Of a stretch of 64,000 nt of DNA, positions 1-11,116 are shown piece after piece. Source of the DNA: Paraconiothyrium sp. Pb-2020. Its lineage: Eukaryota; Ascomycota; Dothideomycetes; Pleosporales; Didymosphaeriaceae. The notes under the pieces are model-generated. The model saw nothing but the letters and a program-made list of their open reading frames with translations. It was not told where the DNA came from and ran no database searches. Where the stretch lies: positions 2,790,001-2,854,000 of the forward strand of contig JAJUBI010000005.1 of assembly GCA_022419385.1 (NCBI GenBank). The letters are read 5' to 3'. Both the position numbers and the translations under genes were made by a program. Numbering within the stretch: the stretch's first letter is position 1; every line of letters starts with the position of its first letter.

Positions 1-359
1 TCCAGGGCTCCAAGGCTTCAGGGCTGACGTGTGGTCACGACACGCGGAAGCCTTCCGAGGTAGCGTGATGACCTCCGCGCTAAGTCCGAAGCGTAAAGCT
101 TGCACGTTGTACAAAGGCGCTGTACCTGAGCCGCTATACACGGATGTTCAGTCAGAGATTCGCAATGTCTTCCTGAGGCTCTACTAACTCTAGCATGAAA
201 GCGAAAACCAGACGTTTGGTGGAGCTGGGATTCTTGCCGTATGCGGGTAGAGCCTTGGCGTCTGTTCGTCATCGTAGTACCTATTCAAACCATGTCGCTT
301 CAGATCGATTTGTAACCGACCTACTACCCCTCCATTGAATATAGAAACCTGGCTTGACA
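1..359. other. intergenic, nothing recognised
   Basis: The left edge of the window holds no reading frame resembling a known protein and no RNA gene that I can see. The last part is presumably the promoter of the Dabb-domain gene that starts at 360. Confidence 0.5.
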
Positions 360-805
360 ATGACAATCATTCACCTTGTGCTCTTTGCATGGAAACCGGA
401 TGTCTCCAAGGAGCAGGTTTATGAAGTATGTGTTGTCCTTTGTAATATGGATGCTTGGACCGTGTTATATTTAACATCTACAGGTTCTGACGCGTTTACA
501 AGCCCTAGAACAGGACTGTATCCATCCGACCTCTAAAAAGCCATATATCAAGTCGCTCAAAGCCGGCGCTAATAACTCTCCGGAGGGGGTTTCAGTATTG
601 TCCACCCCGCCCATATGCTTTACCTTGGCTGACCTTGACATTAATGTAGGACCCCTACACACACGGTTTCGTGGTGGAGTTTGAGGGCGCTGAAGATAGA
701 GGTTACTACGTCGACAAAGATCCTGCGCACATAGATTTTAAAAGCTTTGCCGGACCATATCTAGCGAGCGTAAAAGTGGTGGACTTTGAGCCCGGGGTGT
801 ATTAG
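360..805 (+). CDS. stress-responsive A/B barrel (Dabb) domain protein
   Basis: A 110-residue protein assembled from three exons: 360-425, 484-594 and 650-805 (introns 426-483 and 595-649, both phase 0). It opens with MTIIHLVLF, the usual first strand of Dabb domains, and later has a HGFVVEFE strand followed by a YYVDKDPAH motif, the most typical part of the family. Dabb proteins are small dimeric alpha/beta barrels. Some are stress-induced and some are cyclases or decarboxylases in secondary metabolism, but nothing here points to a particular substrate. An upstream TTG in frame at 354 is not needed; the ATG at 360 fits the family start. The second intron could instead begin at the GT at 589; both choices keep the frame and differ by two residues. 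Cytosolic by default, since no signal peptide is visible. Confidence 0.85.
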
Positions 806-929
806 GATAGTACTTCAGCCAATTCTACAATCAATGACAGGCCAGTATACAACGCCGGGTATACGATGCAAGCCCTAGTGATGCTGATGCCGAGATATGT
901 AATAATACAATGGTCAAAAAGATCGAAGT

Positions 930-1720
930 CTATCCCACACTGAATGACTCGCCACATCCGCATTGTTCGGCTAGCTGTATGTTAGCGGATATTCAAAGGG
1001 TCTCGTGGCATCCAACTTACTGATATTCGGATTCTTGAAAACGAAGCGCTCATTAAGCTTATCCTCTAGCCAGTCCATTTCGCTCCCAATGATGTTCAAC
1101 AATGCCTTGTTATCGATCAAGACCTTAACGCCGTCCTGTTCAACCTGTTCGTCAAGCGGCGAAGGCTTATCCACATACTCCAGATGATATGCCAACCCGG
1201 AGCAACCCTTTGCCTTGGTACCGATGCGTATGAGCTTCGGTTCGGGCTGTTCAAGAAGCGCTCTCAAATGTGCGACTGCTGATGGAGACAGCTTCATAAC
1301 GGCTTTGCGCTTGCCAAAGTTGTACTTCCGAGGTCTAAGAGATCTGCTTGGTGCAGCCTGGCTCTTCTGTGCCTCGCCCTCCGGTAAGCTCACGCTCGAT
1401 CGCTCCTGCGTGGAAGCGATTTTCCGTTGATCTTGTCCCGTTCGTGGTGGGAAACTGTTGTCCAGTTCCGGCTTTCCTCCGGCTATTGAAGTATCGGGAA
1501 CTCCAAAGTTGCGGGGCGGTAGCTCAGGCTGTAAACTTGACGGGTGGTATGCACTAGCGGTTTGCAGTTGGCGCTTCGAAGATGTCCGGTACGGCGCTGC
1601 GATGGAGAATGGGCGATAGCATTGAGGGCACCGGCGCGGAGCTGATGACTGAGGGGCGAATTTTGCGAAAGCGGAGGCCGACGAGCGGGCGAGTGTTCGA
1701 GATGCCGCCGGAAGAGACAT
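930..1720 (-). CDS. ISA1: mitochondrial iron-sulfur cluster assembly protein ISA1 (A-type carrier)
   Basis: A 246-residue protein from two exons (1021-1720 and 930-970 on the minus strand; intron 971-1020). The HesB/IscA domain fills the C-terminal 110 residues, beginning near KAVMKLSPSAV. The first cluster ligand is the Cys in KGCSGLAYHLEY; the other two lie in CGCGESF, which is encoded entirely by the 41-nt last exon. Without that exon the protein would end in a run of unrelated residues and lack two of three ligands. The first 130 residues are basic and Ser-rich, consistent with a mitochondrial presequence. In the known pathway Isa1 with Isa2 and Iba57 makes [4Fe-4S] clusters for aconitase-type and radical-SAM enzymes. 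The start is the ATG at 1720, not the GTG two codons upstream. It is divergent from TSR1 and shares its promoter region. Confidence 0.93.
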
Positions 1721-2245
1721 GGTCACGCAGGCAGCGTAGCCAAATTTACTACGAACGAAGAAGGGGTAGAGGACGTAGGGTGAACTGCGCTGTTAGGGTT
1801 GTTGTTGAAGGTCTTTGACCTCGCGTGGCTGCTATGTCATCCGTGCGGGTTGTTCCGGCAGTGGAGGAGCGCAGCAAGGTAATCGCCGAGCACCCTATTG
1901 GTCAGCGAGAAGTCGGAGCAGTTCGCAGATTCAGCACTCAGTCCGCTGGTCTCGAATAGGGCCAGGTCGCAACAGTAAGACCGCATTATCCTGTTGGAAA
2001 GTAGAATTAGAACTGCAGTCTCTCGGAGAACGATTTTGACACCCAATGAACGTTGGATAGCTGGAGGAGCCACGCGGCGCACGGGCCACTCCCAGACGGC
2101 AACGCCAAGATTTCGGGCTATCGATAACGCACTGTAACAAAAAATACAGGCGGGGCAAAAAGTACATCGTTTGAGGTAGGCGAACTCCCATCACTCCTTC
2201 AAGGTGGCTCTTCCGTACAGATTCAAAGCCGGTGGAAGCGGAAAC
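1721..2245. promoter_or_regulatory. divergent ISA1/TSR1 promoter region
   Basis: About 525 bp between the ISA1 start (minus) and the TSR1 start (plus). It must carry both promoters. Open frames in it are short and unlike any family I know, and I saw no convincing TATA box or named factor site. Confidence 0.5.
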
Positions 2246-4789
2246 ATGGCGCCTATAACGACTCAGCACCACCACCGGAGCACTACCAAGCAGCCGCAAA
2301 AGGCATTCAAGTCCCGCCATGCTTCGAAGGGTGCGCTGAAGGAACTATCTAAAGGTAGGAACTTGCATCGCCCCATCAATTGCTTGCTTACACTGTTTGC
2401 TCTTAGGCAAAGTAGAAAGCCTCGAGAAAGGTAGCCGCAGAACGCCCCATCAGCAAGTCATGTCCAAGTTCGACCGTCGCAACCGGGCGAAGCAGATGCG
2501 CATAAATAAGGATCACGAACATGCGAAGGCCACAGACGTTTTCAATGGGAAGGATGGTGCACCAAGAATTGTTGCTGTCATTCCACTATGCTCGGACGTG
2601 ACTGCTGCCGCCGCAGTCCAGAGCTTGAACGCGAGCTTGGACATCAACGAGGAAGTGCCCGACGCTGGCTGGATGCGAGTGAGTGTCGATCGCTTCAAAC
2701 AGAAAGTACAATATCTCGTTGTCCAGCGCGATCTTCTGGCATCACTCGATGCTTGCCGAATCGCCGACTTTGTGGTATTCATACTCTCAGGGCAAGAGGA
2801 GGTCGACGAGGAGGGTGAGATTATACTCAAAGCAATTGAAAGCCAAGGCATATCGAACACCTTCACTGTGGTGCAAGCTCTCGACTCGATCGAGCCTGCG
2901 AAGCGCAGACCGCAGGTTGTCGCCTCACTCAAGTCGTATATCTCCCACTGGTTACCGACGACCGAACGTGTGTTCTCGCTCGACAACCGCCAGGAGTCTT
3001 CAAATCTGGTTCGGTCGTTATGCACAACCACCACAAAGGGTGTCAAATGGCGCGATCAGAGAAGTTATATGTTTGTGGAAGATGTTGCGTGGCCAGGAGG
3101 CAAGTCCGCTGCCAGTGATGATGGGACCGGCGAGGTTGTCTTTACTGGCGTAGTTAGAGGACAGGGCTTAAAGGCGGATAGGTTGCTCCAGGTCGGCGAT
3201 TGGGGGGACTTCCAAATTGACAAGGTCGTTGCTGCTCCGTTAGAACCCCGCAAGAAGGCGAAAGATGATGCCATGGTGGTCGATTCCGATCATGGAGAGG
3301 ACGTGTTAGACCGCGCTGGCGATGATCAGGACGATTTGGCCGACCTTGCCCCAGAGGAGACGATCATGGACGACGTAACCAGCTATGCCCCGTCGGTAGC
3401 AGCCACAGAACGAAAAGGTGTGCTTTTGGACGATCATCATTACTTCTCGGATGAAGAGGAAGAGGACGCACCGAAGCGTCCCAGACGACTACCAAAGGGC
3501 ACCAGCAATTACCAGGCCGCGTGGTATCTTGACGATTGTTCTGACTCTGGTTCAGATCTGGAAGATTTCGACATGGAGGATGCTGATGAGATTGGTGAGA
3601 GCGCACACGCTCATCCCGCCGACGGAATCGAGGGCATGGACGTAGACGGTAGGGCGTTAACTGAAGCTGGTCCTTCAGAATACCCCCAATCCGAGATGTT
3701 CCTAGATCCAGCTCCGGAGGACGAAGCCGCTCAAATTGAAGCGTACAGGAAGTCGCGGAAGACTGAAGCGGAAGAAGATCTGGAATTTCCGGACGAGATC
3801 GAGCTCCACCCCAACGTCGATGCTCGAGAACGGCTGATCCGGTACCGAGGGTTGAAGAGTCTTAGAGAGAGTGTCTGGGAAAAGGATGAGGACAAACCAT
3901 ACGAACCCTCAGAGTGGCCTCGACTATTAGAGATTTCCGACTACAAGAGGACAGCCACGAAGTTCATGCGAGAAGCATGGGCTGGCGGCGTCAAGCCTGG
4001 AACAAGAGTCAAGGTACACCTGCGCGGCGTGCCGCTTTCATGGCAAGGCTCAAGACCGATGGCGCTGTTTTCTCTGTTACGTCACGAGCACAAGCGGACA
4101 GCATGCAACTACAGCATGCTACTCAGCTCAGAGTATGAGGGTCCGATCAAGTCCAAAACGGAAATCATTGCACAGTGCGGGCCACGACGAATGGTCATCA
4201 ACCCGGTAAGTTTTATTGTGTTAATAATCATTATTTCTGGTAAATTGACACACCGTAGTTATTCTCCCAAGCGGGCAACACGCCCAATGACGTACACAAG
4301 TTCGATCGATATCTCCACCCTGGTCGATCGGCAATCGCCTCCTTCGTTGGGCCCATAACATGGGGCAATGTTCCCGTTCTCTACTTCCAACGCACCTCCT
4401 CCCCAGCTTCTGAACTTGACTCCAACATCCAGCCAGCCTCGATACCGCCTCCCACCTCCTCTCTTAGACTCATCGCCACCGGCACCTCGCTCCCACCATC
4501 GCTCAACCGCGTCATCGCTAAGCGCATCATTCTCACCGGCCACCCCTACAAGATCAACAAGCGCATCGTCACCGTGCGCTATATGTTGTTCAACGACAAA
4601 GACGTTAAGTGGTTCAAGAGCTTGCCGTTGTGGACAAGGAGGGGTCGTAGCGGGTTCATCAAAGAGAGCTTGGGTACGCATGGTTACTTCAAGGCTACGT
4701 TCGACGGGAAGATTAATCCGATGGATGCGGTGGCAGTCAGTCTGTACAAAAGAATGTGGCCAAGGACGGCGAAGATGTGGCAGCCGTAG
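2246..4789 (+). CDS. TSR1: ribosome biogenesis protein TSR1
   Basis: An 812-residue protein from exons 2246-2354, 2407-4205 and 4259-4789. It has the family's basic N-terminus (HHHRSTTK, FKSRHASKGALK), an AARP2CN-type region, a long acidic stretch at about residues 270-460 and the conserved C-terminal block with PNDVHKFDRYLHPGRS, FVGPITWGNVPVLYF and HGYFKATFDGKI. Tsr1 is a GTPase-like protein related to Bms1 but without GTPase activity; it rides on late pre-40S particles in nucleus and cytoplasm and blocks premature subunit joining. Intron 1 splits a glycine codon, and intron 2 falls between Pro and Leu in NPLFSQAGN. Length matches the family. Without the second splice the frame would read into a meaningless tail ending near 4358. 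Confidence 0.95.
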
Positions 4790-7066
4790 ATGAACGGTGG
4801 GGAACGGGCTGAGGACGATGAAACGACATGAATTGATACCAATACATAGAATGAACTTCGCTTTGCAGTTTATGGACTTTTAGGATTCGGGTACCATGGA
4901 GTGTCGCTGCAGTTGTCGGGGCTGAATATAGGTTCACCATTCTCGGTTACGTAGTGAGTTGAGGTTTGGCTTTGACAGATCAAGGTACGCCGTCGTTCGC
5001 TCCAGCCTCTTGTCACTTTAGCTGCATAATCACCCCTGGACCTTGATGCAGGGAAGCGGACGGTTTATATTGCCCAACAAATCGTACATCGTTGCACCGA
5101 TTGGCTAGGATTGACCAGCAAATGTCACATTAATATTGTGGTAAGAAAGGCACGAAGGAACAAAGGACGGGAGGAAGACCCGAGGGGAGCTTTAGGCACA
5201 CCTTCAGTCTACTACTGTCATATCTCTCCGCAGAGATGCATAGATGCCCTGCCCCAAAATATCCGCGGCGAGCCAATGACTGAGTCTTCTCTCTGCTCAC
5301 GGAGATTGTGCATAATGTCATACTAGTGGACCCTTTCCTTCAGGCTACCAAGACGACCACGAAGCGCATCTCCCGCGTCAAAGGGAGATCAATATTTAGT
5401 CAATTCGGCAGCACGGCTCTCGGAGCTTGCTAATGGCATTCGGCAAAAAGATCTCGCTAGATCAAAAGCCGAAGCTATGATAAATGGACGAAGACTATGG
5501 TCAGCGCAGGAGACCGCCAATCATTATCAATGGGAAGCATGGTATTGAACGAGACTTCGCTTTGCTGACGGCATATAGAAAATACCTCAAAGATAGTTTA
5601 TATGGTTGAATGCTCTGTATTCCCTCATCTTGAAAGATGCTCCAGCCAATGTCGTTTTGCACCACTTCCTTTCTACAACCGAATCGGGCAAATCACGCAT
5701 TTTTCGTGTCAATTTGATTGCAATCATACATAGCAATGTCCATCAGAGTGCTAGGCCTGATTAAAAAGAGGTGCCACCTGGGCAAGGAGTAGATCACGTG
5801 AGAGGACTCACACCTGGGCACCTGGGCACCTGGGCACCTAGGCCTCCAGACGCGGCTTTCATATAGATTGCCTCGAAAAGGCTCCCTCGAACATGTTTTT
5901 CGGATAAGATAAGTGCCTAGGTACCGTTTACGACGTTATTTCGAAGCACGACTATCGCTTCAGGGTCTTATGTTTGGCAAAGCTCTTGCAGAGCTTCGCA
6001 ACATAGGGTATGGCATGCTGGGAATACACAGTATCGCGACAATCAACTTCAAATCTCCCTTTCAAATCTCAGTAACCGAAAGCGATGCAGAACACGATAC
6101 ATATGCTATCGGCAAGCCCGAGCGAACGCCATCCGCCTCTTCCTGCAGATGCCAATCATTTCCCCCTCTGGCGTCGTATCCTGATTTGATGTTGGGCCCG
6201 CGGGATGCTTGAAGTCGGCGACCACAACGAACGCGAGCAACCGAAACCGAGCCACCTAGCTGCAAAAGGTAACGACTGCCCGTACGTCGTTAATGCGCGC
6301 GCAGGTAAAGTTTCCAGAAGCACTAGACGTAATCTGTGTTCTTTCGGTTGCAATGTGGGATTTGGACATCGCCTGGGCGTGTGCAAGATTGAGTCCCAAT
6401 CGCAATGCTACCCTCGTACCTCTGAGCAAGATTTATGCCGACAGTGTGGAGAAGGCTGGGTCGTATTACGTCGGAGATGATCCTGCTGTGATCCTGAGTA
6501 GTGGATGTCGGCGAACATTGCGACCACAAGACGGCGAAGACACGCGATTCTATAGCGTGTCCCATGCCACTTTGAAACACGGACCACTCGCAATAGCATA
6601 ACGAACACGCATACACGAGCTGTCGCATCCTCTCAAGACGCACTTTTCGAAAATTACCGCAGACGTTAGGCGCAAAAAAGCATTCAAAGCCATCGCTGAA
6701 TGCCAGGCGCCAGGGTCCAGGGAAGCTATCGCGTGGGGACCACGTTCGTTCTAGCCTGATTCAGGTATGTTCATTAGGGCTCCAATGGTGGAGATCTACG
6801 CCACAAGTTCAGCTCAAGCTCCATATGCCTACCCCGGCTAAAGCGTAGGGTTTTGCGTCTGTTCGGCGAGCGGAGACTTGTAGACCCTGACTTGTCAACG
6901 ATTTGGTTGGGATGGCGCTTTTCATAATGGCTCTGCATCGTATCGTCCTTCCACACCATTCACCCGAAAGGAGGTGCGCTGGTGCTTTTCCAAAGGGAGA
7001 CTGTCATAGCAAATCGAGCATGTGCTTTTCATCGTGTCTTTGAGACCTTAGGATCGATCGGGCACC
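4790..7066. other. gene-poor intergenic region of 2.3 kb
   Basis: No reading frame here resembles a known family. Frames of about 100 codons around 5913-6212 and 6293-6643 exist on both strands at once, start without ATG in some cases and look like chance. The interval carries an 8-bp tandem repeat at 5811-5842 and a CCTAGGTACC-type motif near 5916. Its last few hundred bases should include the promoter of the sulfur transporter gene. Confidence 0.5.
5811..5842. repeat. 8-bp tandem repeat, CACCTGGG x4
   Basis: Three exact CACCTGGG units followed by one CACCTAGG unit, with a further single copy at 5775-5782. Two exact units and an inverted copy recur near 56 kb. Too short for a minisatellite of known kind; it may be a cluster of binding sites or an expansion-prone intergenic word. 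Confidence 0.85.
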
Positions 7067-8158
7067 ATGTTCACACCCGTTGAAACAAGCATAGGAGCCC
7101 TCTTGCTCCATCAGGCTACCAGCATTCTTCTCCACAACAATGGCACCGTTCTTGGAGCGTCCGAGTACATGCGACGGCTGGTATCGAGACCTACGGTTGG
7201 AGTCGCAGCGTTCTTCGCTGGAATGATCGCTAGTTTCCCACTGCTACGCGTCGTTCTCCCTGAGCTGCTCACCAAATATCCTCCTGCACCATCAACTTCA
7301 GGACAAGCTCTAGTAACTGTTGCGATGGGCTTGCTCGTCGGATGGGGAACAAAGGTTAGTGTTCAAGAGCTGCGCACACGGAAGAAGACATAATGATTGG
7401 TATAGGCGGCACACGGATGCACTTCTGGCCATATGCTTTGTGGACTCTCGAGACTGAGTGCTCGCTCGGCACTTGCTGTAGCAATATTCTTCCCGCTGGC
7501 TATTGTAACGCACCACCTCGTGCATCCAACCCTCACGACCACAGTCTGCACGGGCGACCTCCCTTGCTACATGGCGACGTATCCCACACAGGCCACCACG
7601 ACTTCGCTAGTTGCGCTCGCTGCCATTTCCATCATGGCCGGTCGGTTGATCCCTCGAGTTGTCGCGAGACTGAGCAAGGACGCAAAGAAGGCGGGAGACA
7701 AAAGCGACGATACCTCTTTAGCGCGCCACGCAACCGAACTCCTCGCTGGCCTAGAATTCGGACTTGGACTACACATAACACAAATGTCAAATCCTGCGAA
7801 GGTAGCGGCCTTCCTGTCTTTTCCTCGGTTCGAGGTATGGGACCCTTCCATGATGCTCGTTATAGCTTTCGGTATCCTTCCCAGTCTATTTGAAAACCTT
7901 TCCAAGGGCTTCAGCAAACCGCCGCTATTTACAAAAAGGTATGAGTTGGGAAACAAGACCATCGCTGATACCGACTGGAAGTTGGTTCTAGGAGCAGCGG
8001 CGTTTGGTATAGGCTGGGGACTCTCAGGCACTTGTCCCGGACCCGCGATTTTGAGGAGCGTCGCACAGCCTGCCTGGGGTCTACTGTGGATGGGAGGTTT
8101 TTGGTTTGGCGGCATGTTTATATCAGATGAGCCTGAGTATTCAGGCATATGTGGCTAG
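7067..8158 (+). CDS. YeeE/YedE-family (sulfur transport domain) membrane protein
   Basis: A 346-residue polytopic membrane protein from exons 7067-7354 and 7406-8158 (phase 0 intron 7355-7405). The splice creates the family hallmark GCTSGHMLCGLSRLS; the second family motif, GWGLSGTCPGPA, lies near the C-terminus. These two Cys-containing half-repeats are characteristic of bacterial YeeE/TsuA thiosulfate channels and YedE selenium/sulfur proteins. The protein has multiple hydrophobic helices, including residues around 40-60 and 80-95 and several after the splice. By family it should pass thiosulfate or a related sulfur compound across the plasma membrane or an organelle membrane; the substrate is inferred. 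Many fungal homologues exist, probably acquired from bacteria long ago. Confidence 0.9.
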
Positions 8159-8770
8159 GATTTGAACATACTCCAGTTAGCTCGTAGCATCGAACGCATC
8201 CCAGATACTCTTGCTTGCGCTCTAGCAAGGGCAAGACTGGGGTCAGGCGAAGAGCCAACAGCCCATAACAGGGGTACTCCAGAACATCCTTCGGATCACT
8301 TGGGTGTTATAACTCTGGAAGAGGACACGGTGCTGCACATCTTCGGGAAGTGTGGCTTCGGAAAGCAAGCAGCGGTCTAGGTGAGACACGTCCTCAAGCT
8401 AGATGACGAATCGTGCTCTTATCCATTCCTAGTACTGAGGGAGAACTACGTATGCCGTCGGCGCATCTGTCCAAGTGCGCACATGGTATGGTGATGACAT
8501 GCGACGATAACAATATGAAGATCGACCACCTTTACATACGTACAACAAAATTTTGTCCGCAGATGAATCGGCGAGAGACGGCCGGGTATTCGTACCATTT
8601 TTGACCACATCTTTTTCTTGATTCTCCCTCGAGTTCATGTTCGCGCTATTTCCGTGCTCGCGCCCCACCACAGAAAGCAATACCAATACCTAAACAGCAT
8701 ACCAATCTGTCGCTATCTCAGCTATTGCATTCGGGTTCCCAGATTTACGGAATTTGTGACAAACACCAAG
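8159..8770. other. intergenic, nothing recognised
   Basis: About 610 bp between the transporter stop and the remains of the DUF1479 gene. No supported gene; only short frames without family resemblance. Confidence 0.5.
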
Positions 8771-10221
8771 ATGCCTTCGGTACCCCAGGTTCAAGCGCTT
8801 GAACAGCATTGGGTTCGGTCAGTGAGCGTCCATTTCATTAGTGTTATCATATTATCATCACAGAGCAGTGTTGCTCGTAGAAAGGTTCGCCGTTTTGAAG
8901 GAGTCACTCGTGAAGCCGGAGCACAAGCAGAAGGTCGTTGAGTCGTACGGCCGTCTGATCAAGATATTGGACAGCGAAGCCGATTTCATAGCGGAACATG
9001 GCTCCATGATACCTGAACTTGACTTTGAGCAAGTCAGAAGAACTGGTCAGTCCTAGAAGATTTCATACAGCTGGTCAGCGAATCGAGACTCAGGCAGATC
9101 TAGGTGGCACCTTTCCCACAGTTTTTGCACACCTAGTACGAGAGCGCGGATGCATCATTCTACGCAACGTCGTACCAGAAGAGTAAGCTACACAAGGGGA
9201 GAAAGAACTAGTTGACTACATAAATAGCCACAAGGATAGCGGCACCCCAAAACTCTGGAATCTGTACTGGGCACCTCCACAAGTGCAGATTCGTAACTAC
9301 CCCAAGTCATGGAAACTATGAAATGCATAAGCCAGCTGTGGATGGTAACGGACCCTTCAACACCCATCGATTTAGCAAGCCAAGTTGTATAGCCTGATCG
9401 ATCCCGCATCCGGTTACCTTCGAAGGAGGCTGAGTATGTTCTACCAGCTCATTTATAAAGCGGCGCGATCGAGCGTTGGGAGGACGAAGCCACTTGGTCC
9501 CAACTATGCCGCCATCTTTGAAAGAGAATGACAGGAATGGAGTTGGGTCGCCGACAAACGCATTGATGCTTTAAGTGACTTGTACCACAAAGGCAACTTC
9601 TGCTCATGTTGGCGCTCGATGCAGGGTTGGATCTCGCTTTCACACTGCAATACTGGGGAGGGACACTGCGCTTGCTTCTGAGTCTCAAAGCATCTGTCGC
9701 ATACATGATGCTGCGCCCGCTTTCTGAAAACGATGTGTTCAACGATAGGCAACCCACGTTTCCTGGAGCCACGCCTGAGTCAATTTAAGCCTACTACGGA
9801 ACTCCATCCACATTTGCTTATGGAGAAGCCGTTTGTAGGGATACCGCCGGCCAGACCAGGAGATTATGCGTTCTGGCATTGCGATCTTGTCCATGAAGTC
9901 GAAAAGTTCCACCCGGGCACAAGGAACTCAACTGCCGTGTATCATCCCTGCGTTTCTTTGACGCCTTACAAAATCGATAATCTAGTCCACGTACGTGATG
10001 TGTTGAGTAATTGCGACATTCCTCGTGGCTTTGCTGGATCATAATCATTCAAAGCGCACGAGAAGGAGCATGATGATCATGGAGCTGGACGCGTGAACAT
10101 CTTGAGCAACGCAGGTCTCAGAGCGATAGGATTGAAGCCATTTGATGTGACTGGGGATGGGTTGACCGAAGGTCAGAGAGAGGGTTATCAACTTGCTAAT
10201 GGGAAGCTTGGCTTTGCGTAG
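8771..10221 (+). pseudogene. decayed DUF1479-family gene
   Basis: Translating all three frames recovers, in order, most of a DUF1479 protein. An N-terminus (8771 MPSVPQVQALEQ, then after an apparent intron near 8819-8871 FAVLKESLVKPEHKQKVVESYGR) is followed by a RERGCIILRNVVPEE block, a LWNLYWAPPQVQ block, IERWEDEAT, then LSDLYHKGNFCSCWRSMQGW and GEGTLRLLLSLKASVAYMMLRP. Next come PPARPGDYAFWHCDLVHEVE and the usual C-terminal ILSNAGLRAIGLKPFDVTGDG. The pieces lie in different frames and are cut by in-frame stops (for example TAA at 9184-9186), so no functional product is possible in this copy. DUF1479 proteins resemble iron/2-oxoglutarate dioxygenases; the HCD motif above is part of the metal-binding set. 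Lesions include both indels and stops, so this looks like ordinary decay, not RIP alone. Confidence 0.88.
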
Positions 10222-10690
10222 GTTGTTATATCTCCTGGTTTGTTCGCCATCAAATTGTACTGTGTGCGATTCACTTTAGATGCTATGTTCAGTGTGAATT
10301 GGGCACTTAAAGCAAGCAACAGCTTTCAAAACTGTCTAGTAATCCTACCAATACTAGTTTAAATGCCCCCGGTTCCCATGACAGAAAGGTATCGCGCATA
10401 TAAGCTCGCATATGAAGCAGGAAGGTTATCGGTACTCGCTTTCAGTCGCTGACGTCTATCGCCAGTTCGTCACTCCGACAACGTGATTCTCATTGCCAGG
10501 CACTGTCTGCCACCCTGTTACAGATTAGCCTCCTTGATTGCCAATACTTTTCGTACCTACCACCGGTGTCCTGTTTTTCGTTTCGACTGCAGTTATCAAG
10601 GACCCAAATGACAGCTTGTGCCACTTCTCCGCTACCATTCCAACATCAGTGCACTGATGTAAACATGAAACCGAGGTAGATATATACTCA
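10222..10690. other. intergenic, nothing recognised
   Basis: About 470 bp between the pseudogene and the small secreted protein gene. No gene-like frame. If that gene's 3' end lies across an intron, its last exon would sit here (see its entry). Confidence 0.45.
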
Positions 10691-11116
10691 CCACGTATTG
10701 TTCTGAGAAATATTGGTACGGCTCCAGCTATGAATAGCAGCTGTTATGCTTCCACCATCCGCCCACGCTGCGCAGTGCAGTTTGCCTGGACCATCAAGAT
10801 GATCCACGCTGTTGCAGGACTCGGAAGCTGATATAGTATTCAGTCTAACGGCACACTTCCTGACGCCGTCAAGAGCCCCGTAGGCATCGTTGGGACCGCA
10901 GGTACCTTTTGGCCAGTCACCACCTGGGTTGGAGATGAGTAGTGGATTGATGAGGCTTGCGCCACCACAGGACTTTCTCGAAGTAAGGTTGACGAACCCC
11001 TGCGTGTGATTGAATATGACCAGTGACTCCGCTAAAAAGTCTGATCGTGTATTCGGAACAGCAGAACTCAGCGCACCAACCAGGAAGGTAAAGGAGAATA
11101 TTCTATGCGCATGCAT
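10691..11116 (-). CDS. small cysteine-rich secreted protein, candidate effector
   Basis: I do not recognise a family. From the ATG at 11116 the frame encodes about 141 residues beginning with a clear signal peptide (basic start, hydrophobic IFSFTFLVGALSSA, likely cleavage after SSA). The mature part has five cysteines spaced through it, in the contexts SCGG, TCGPN, KCAVR, SCNS and HCAAW, plus N-glycosylation sequons (NHT, NLT, NIS, NNT). The frame stops at a TGA that is also part of a good donor (GTGAGT at 10690 going left). If that intron is used, acceptors at about 10653 or 10587 both make the next codon Cys, giving six cysteines, and add 6 to 36 residues. I therefore regard the 3' end as open. 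Size, signal and Cys content suit an apoplastic effector or a cell-wall protein; no function is inferred. Confidence 0.6.

Noticed and set aside
2513..3046. A 177-codon frame antisense to TSR1
   Set aside because: It is a shadow of the TSR1 coding frame, with no motif of its own.
5811..5842. The CACCTGGG run as a CRISPR-like array
   Set aside because: The unit is 8 bp with no spacers, in a eukaryotic genome.
5913..6643. Frames of about 100 codons in the 2.3-kb gap after TSR1
   Set aside because: Several lack an ATG, both strands are open, and no motif is seen.
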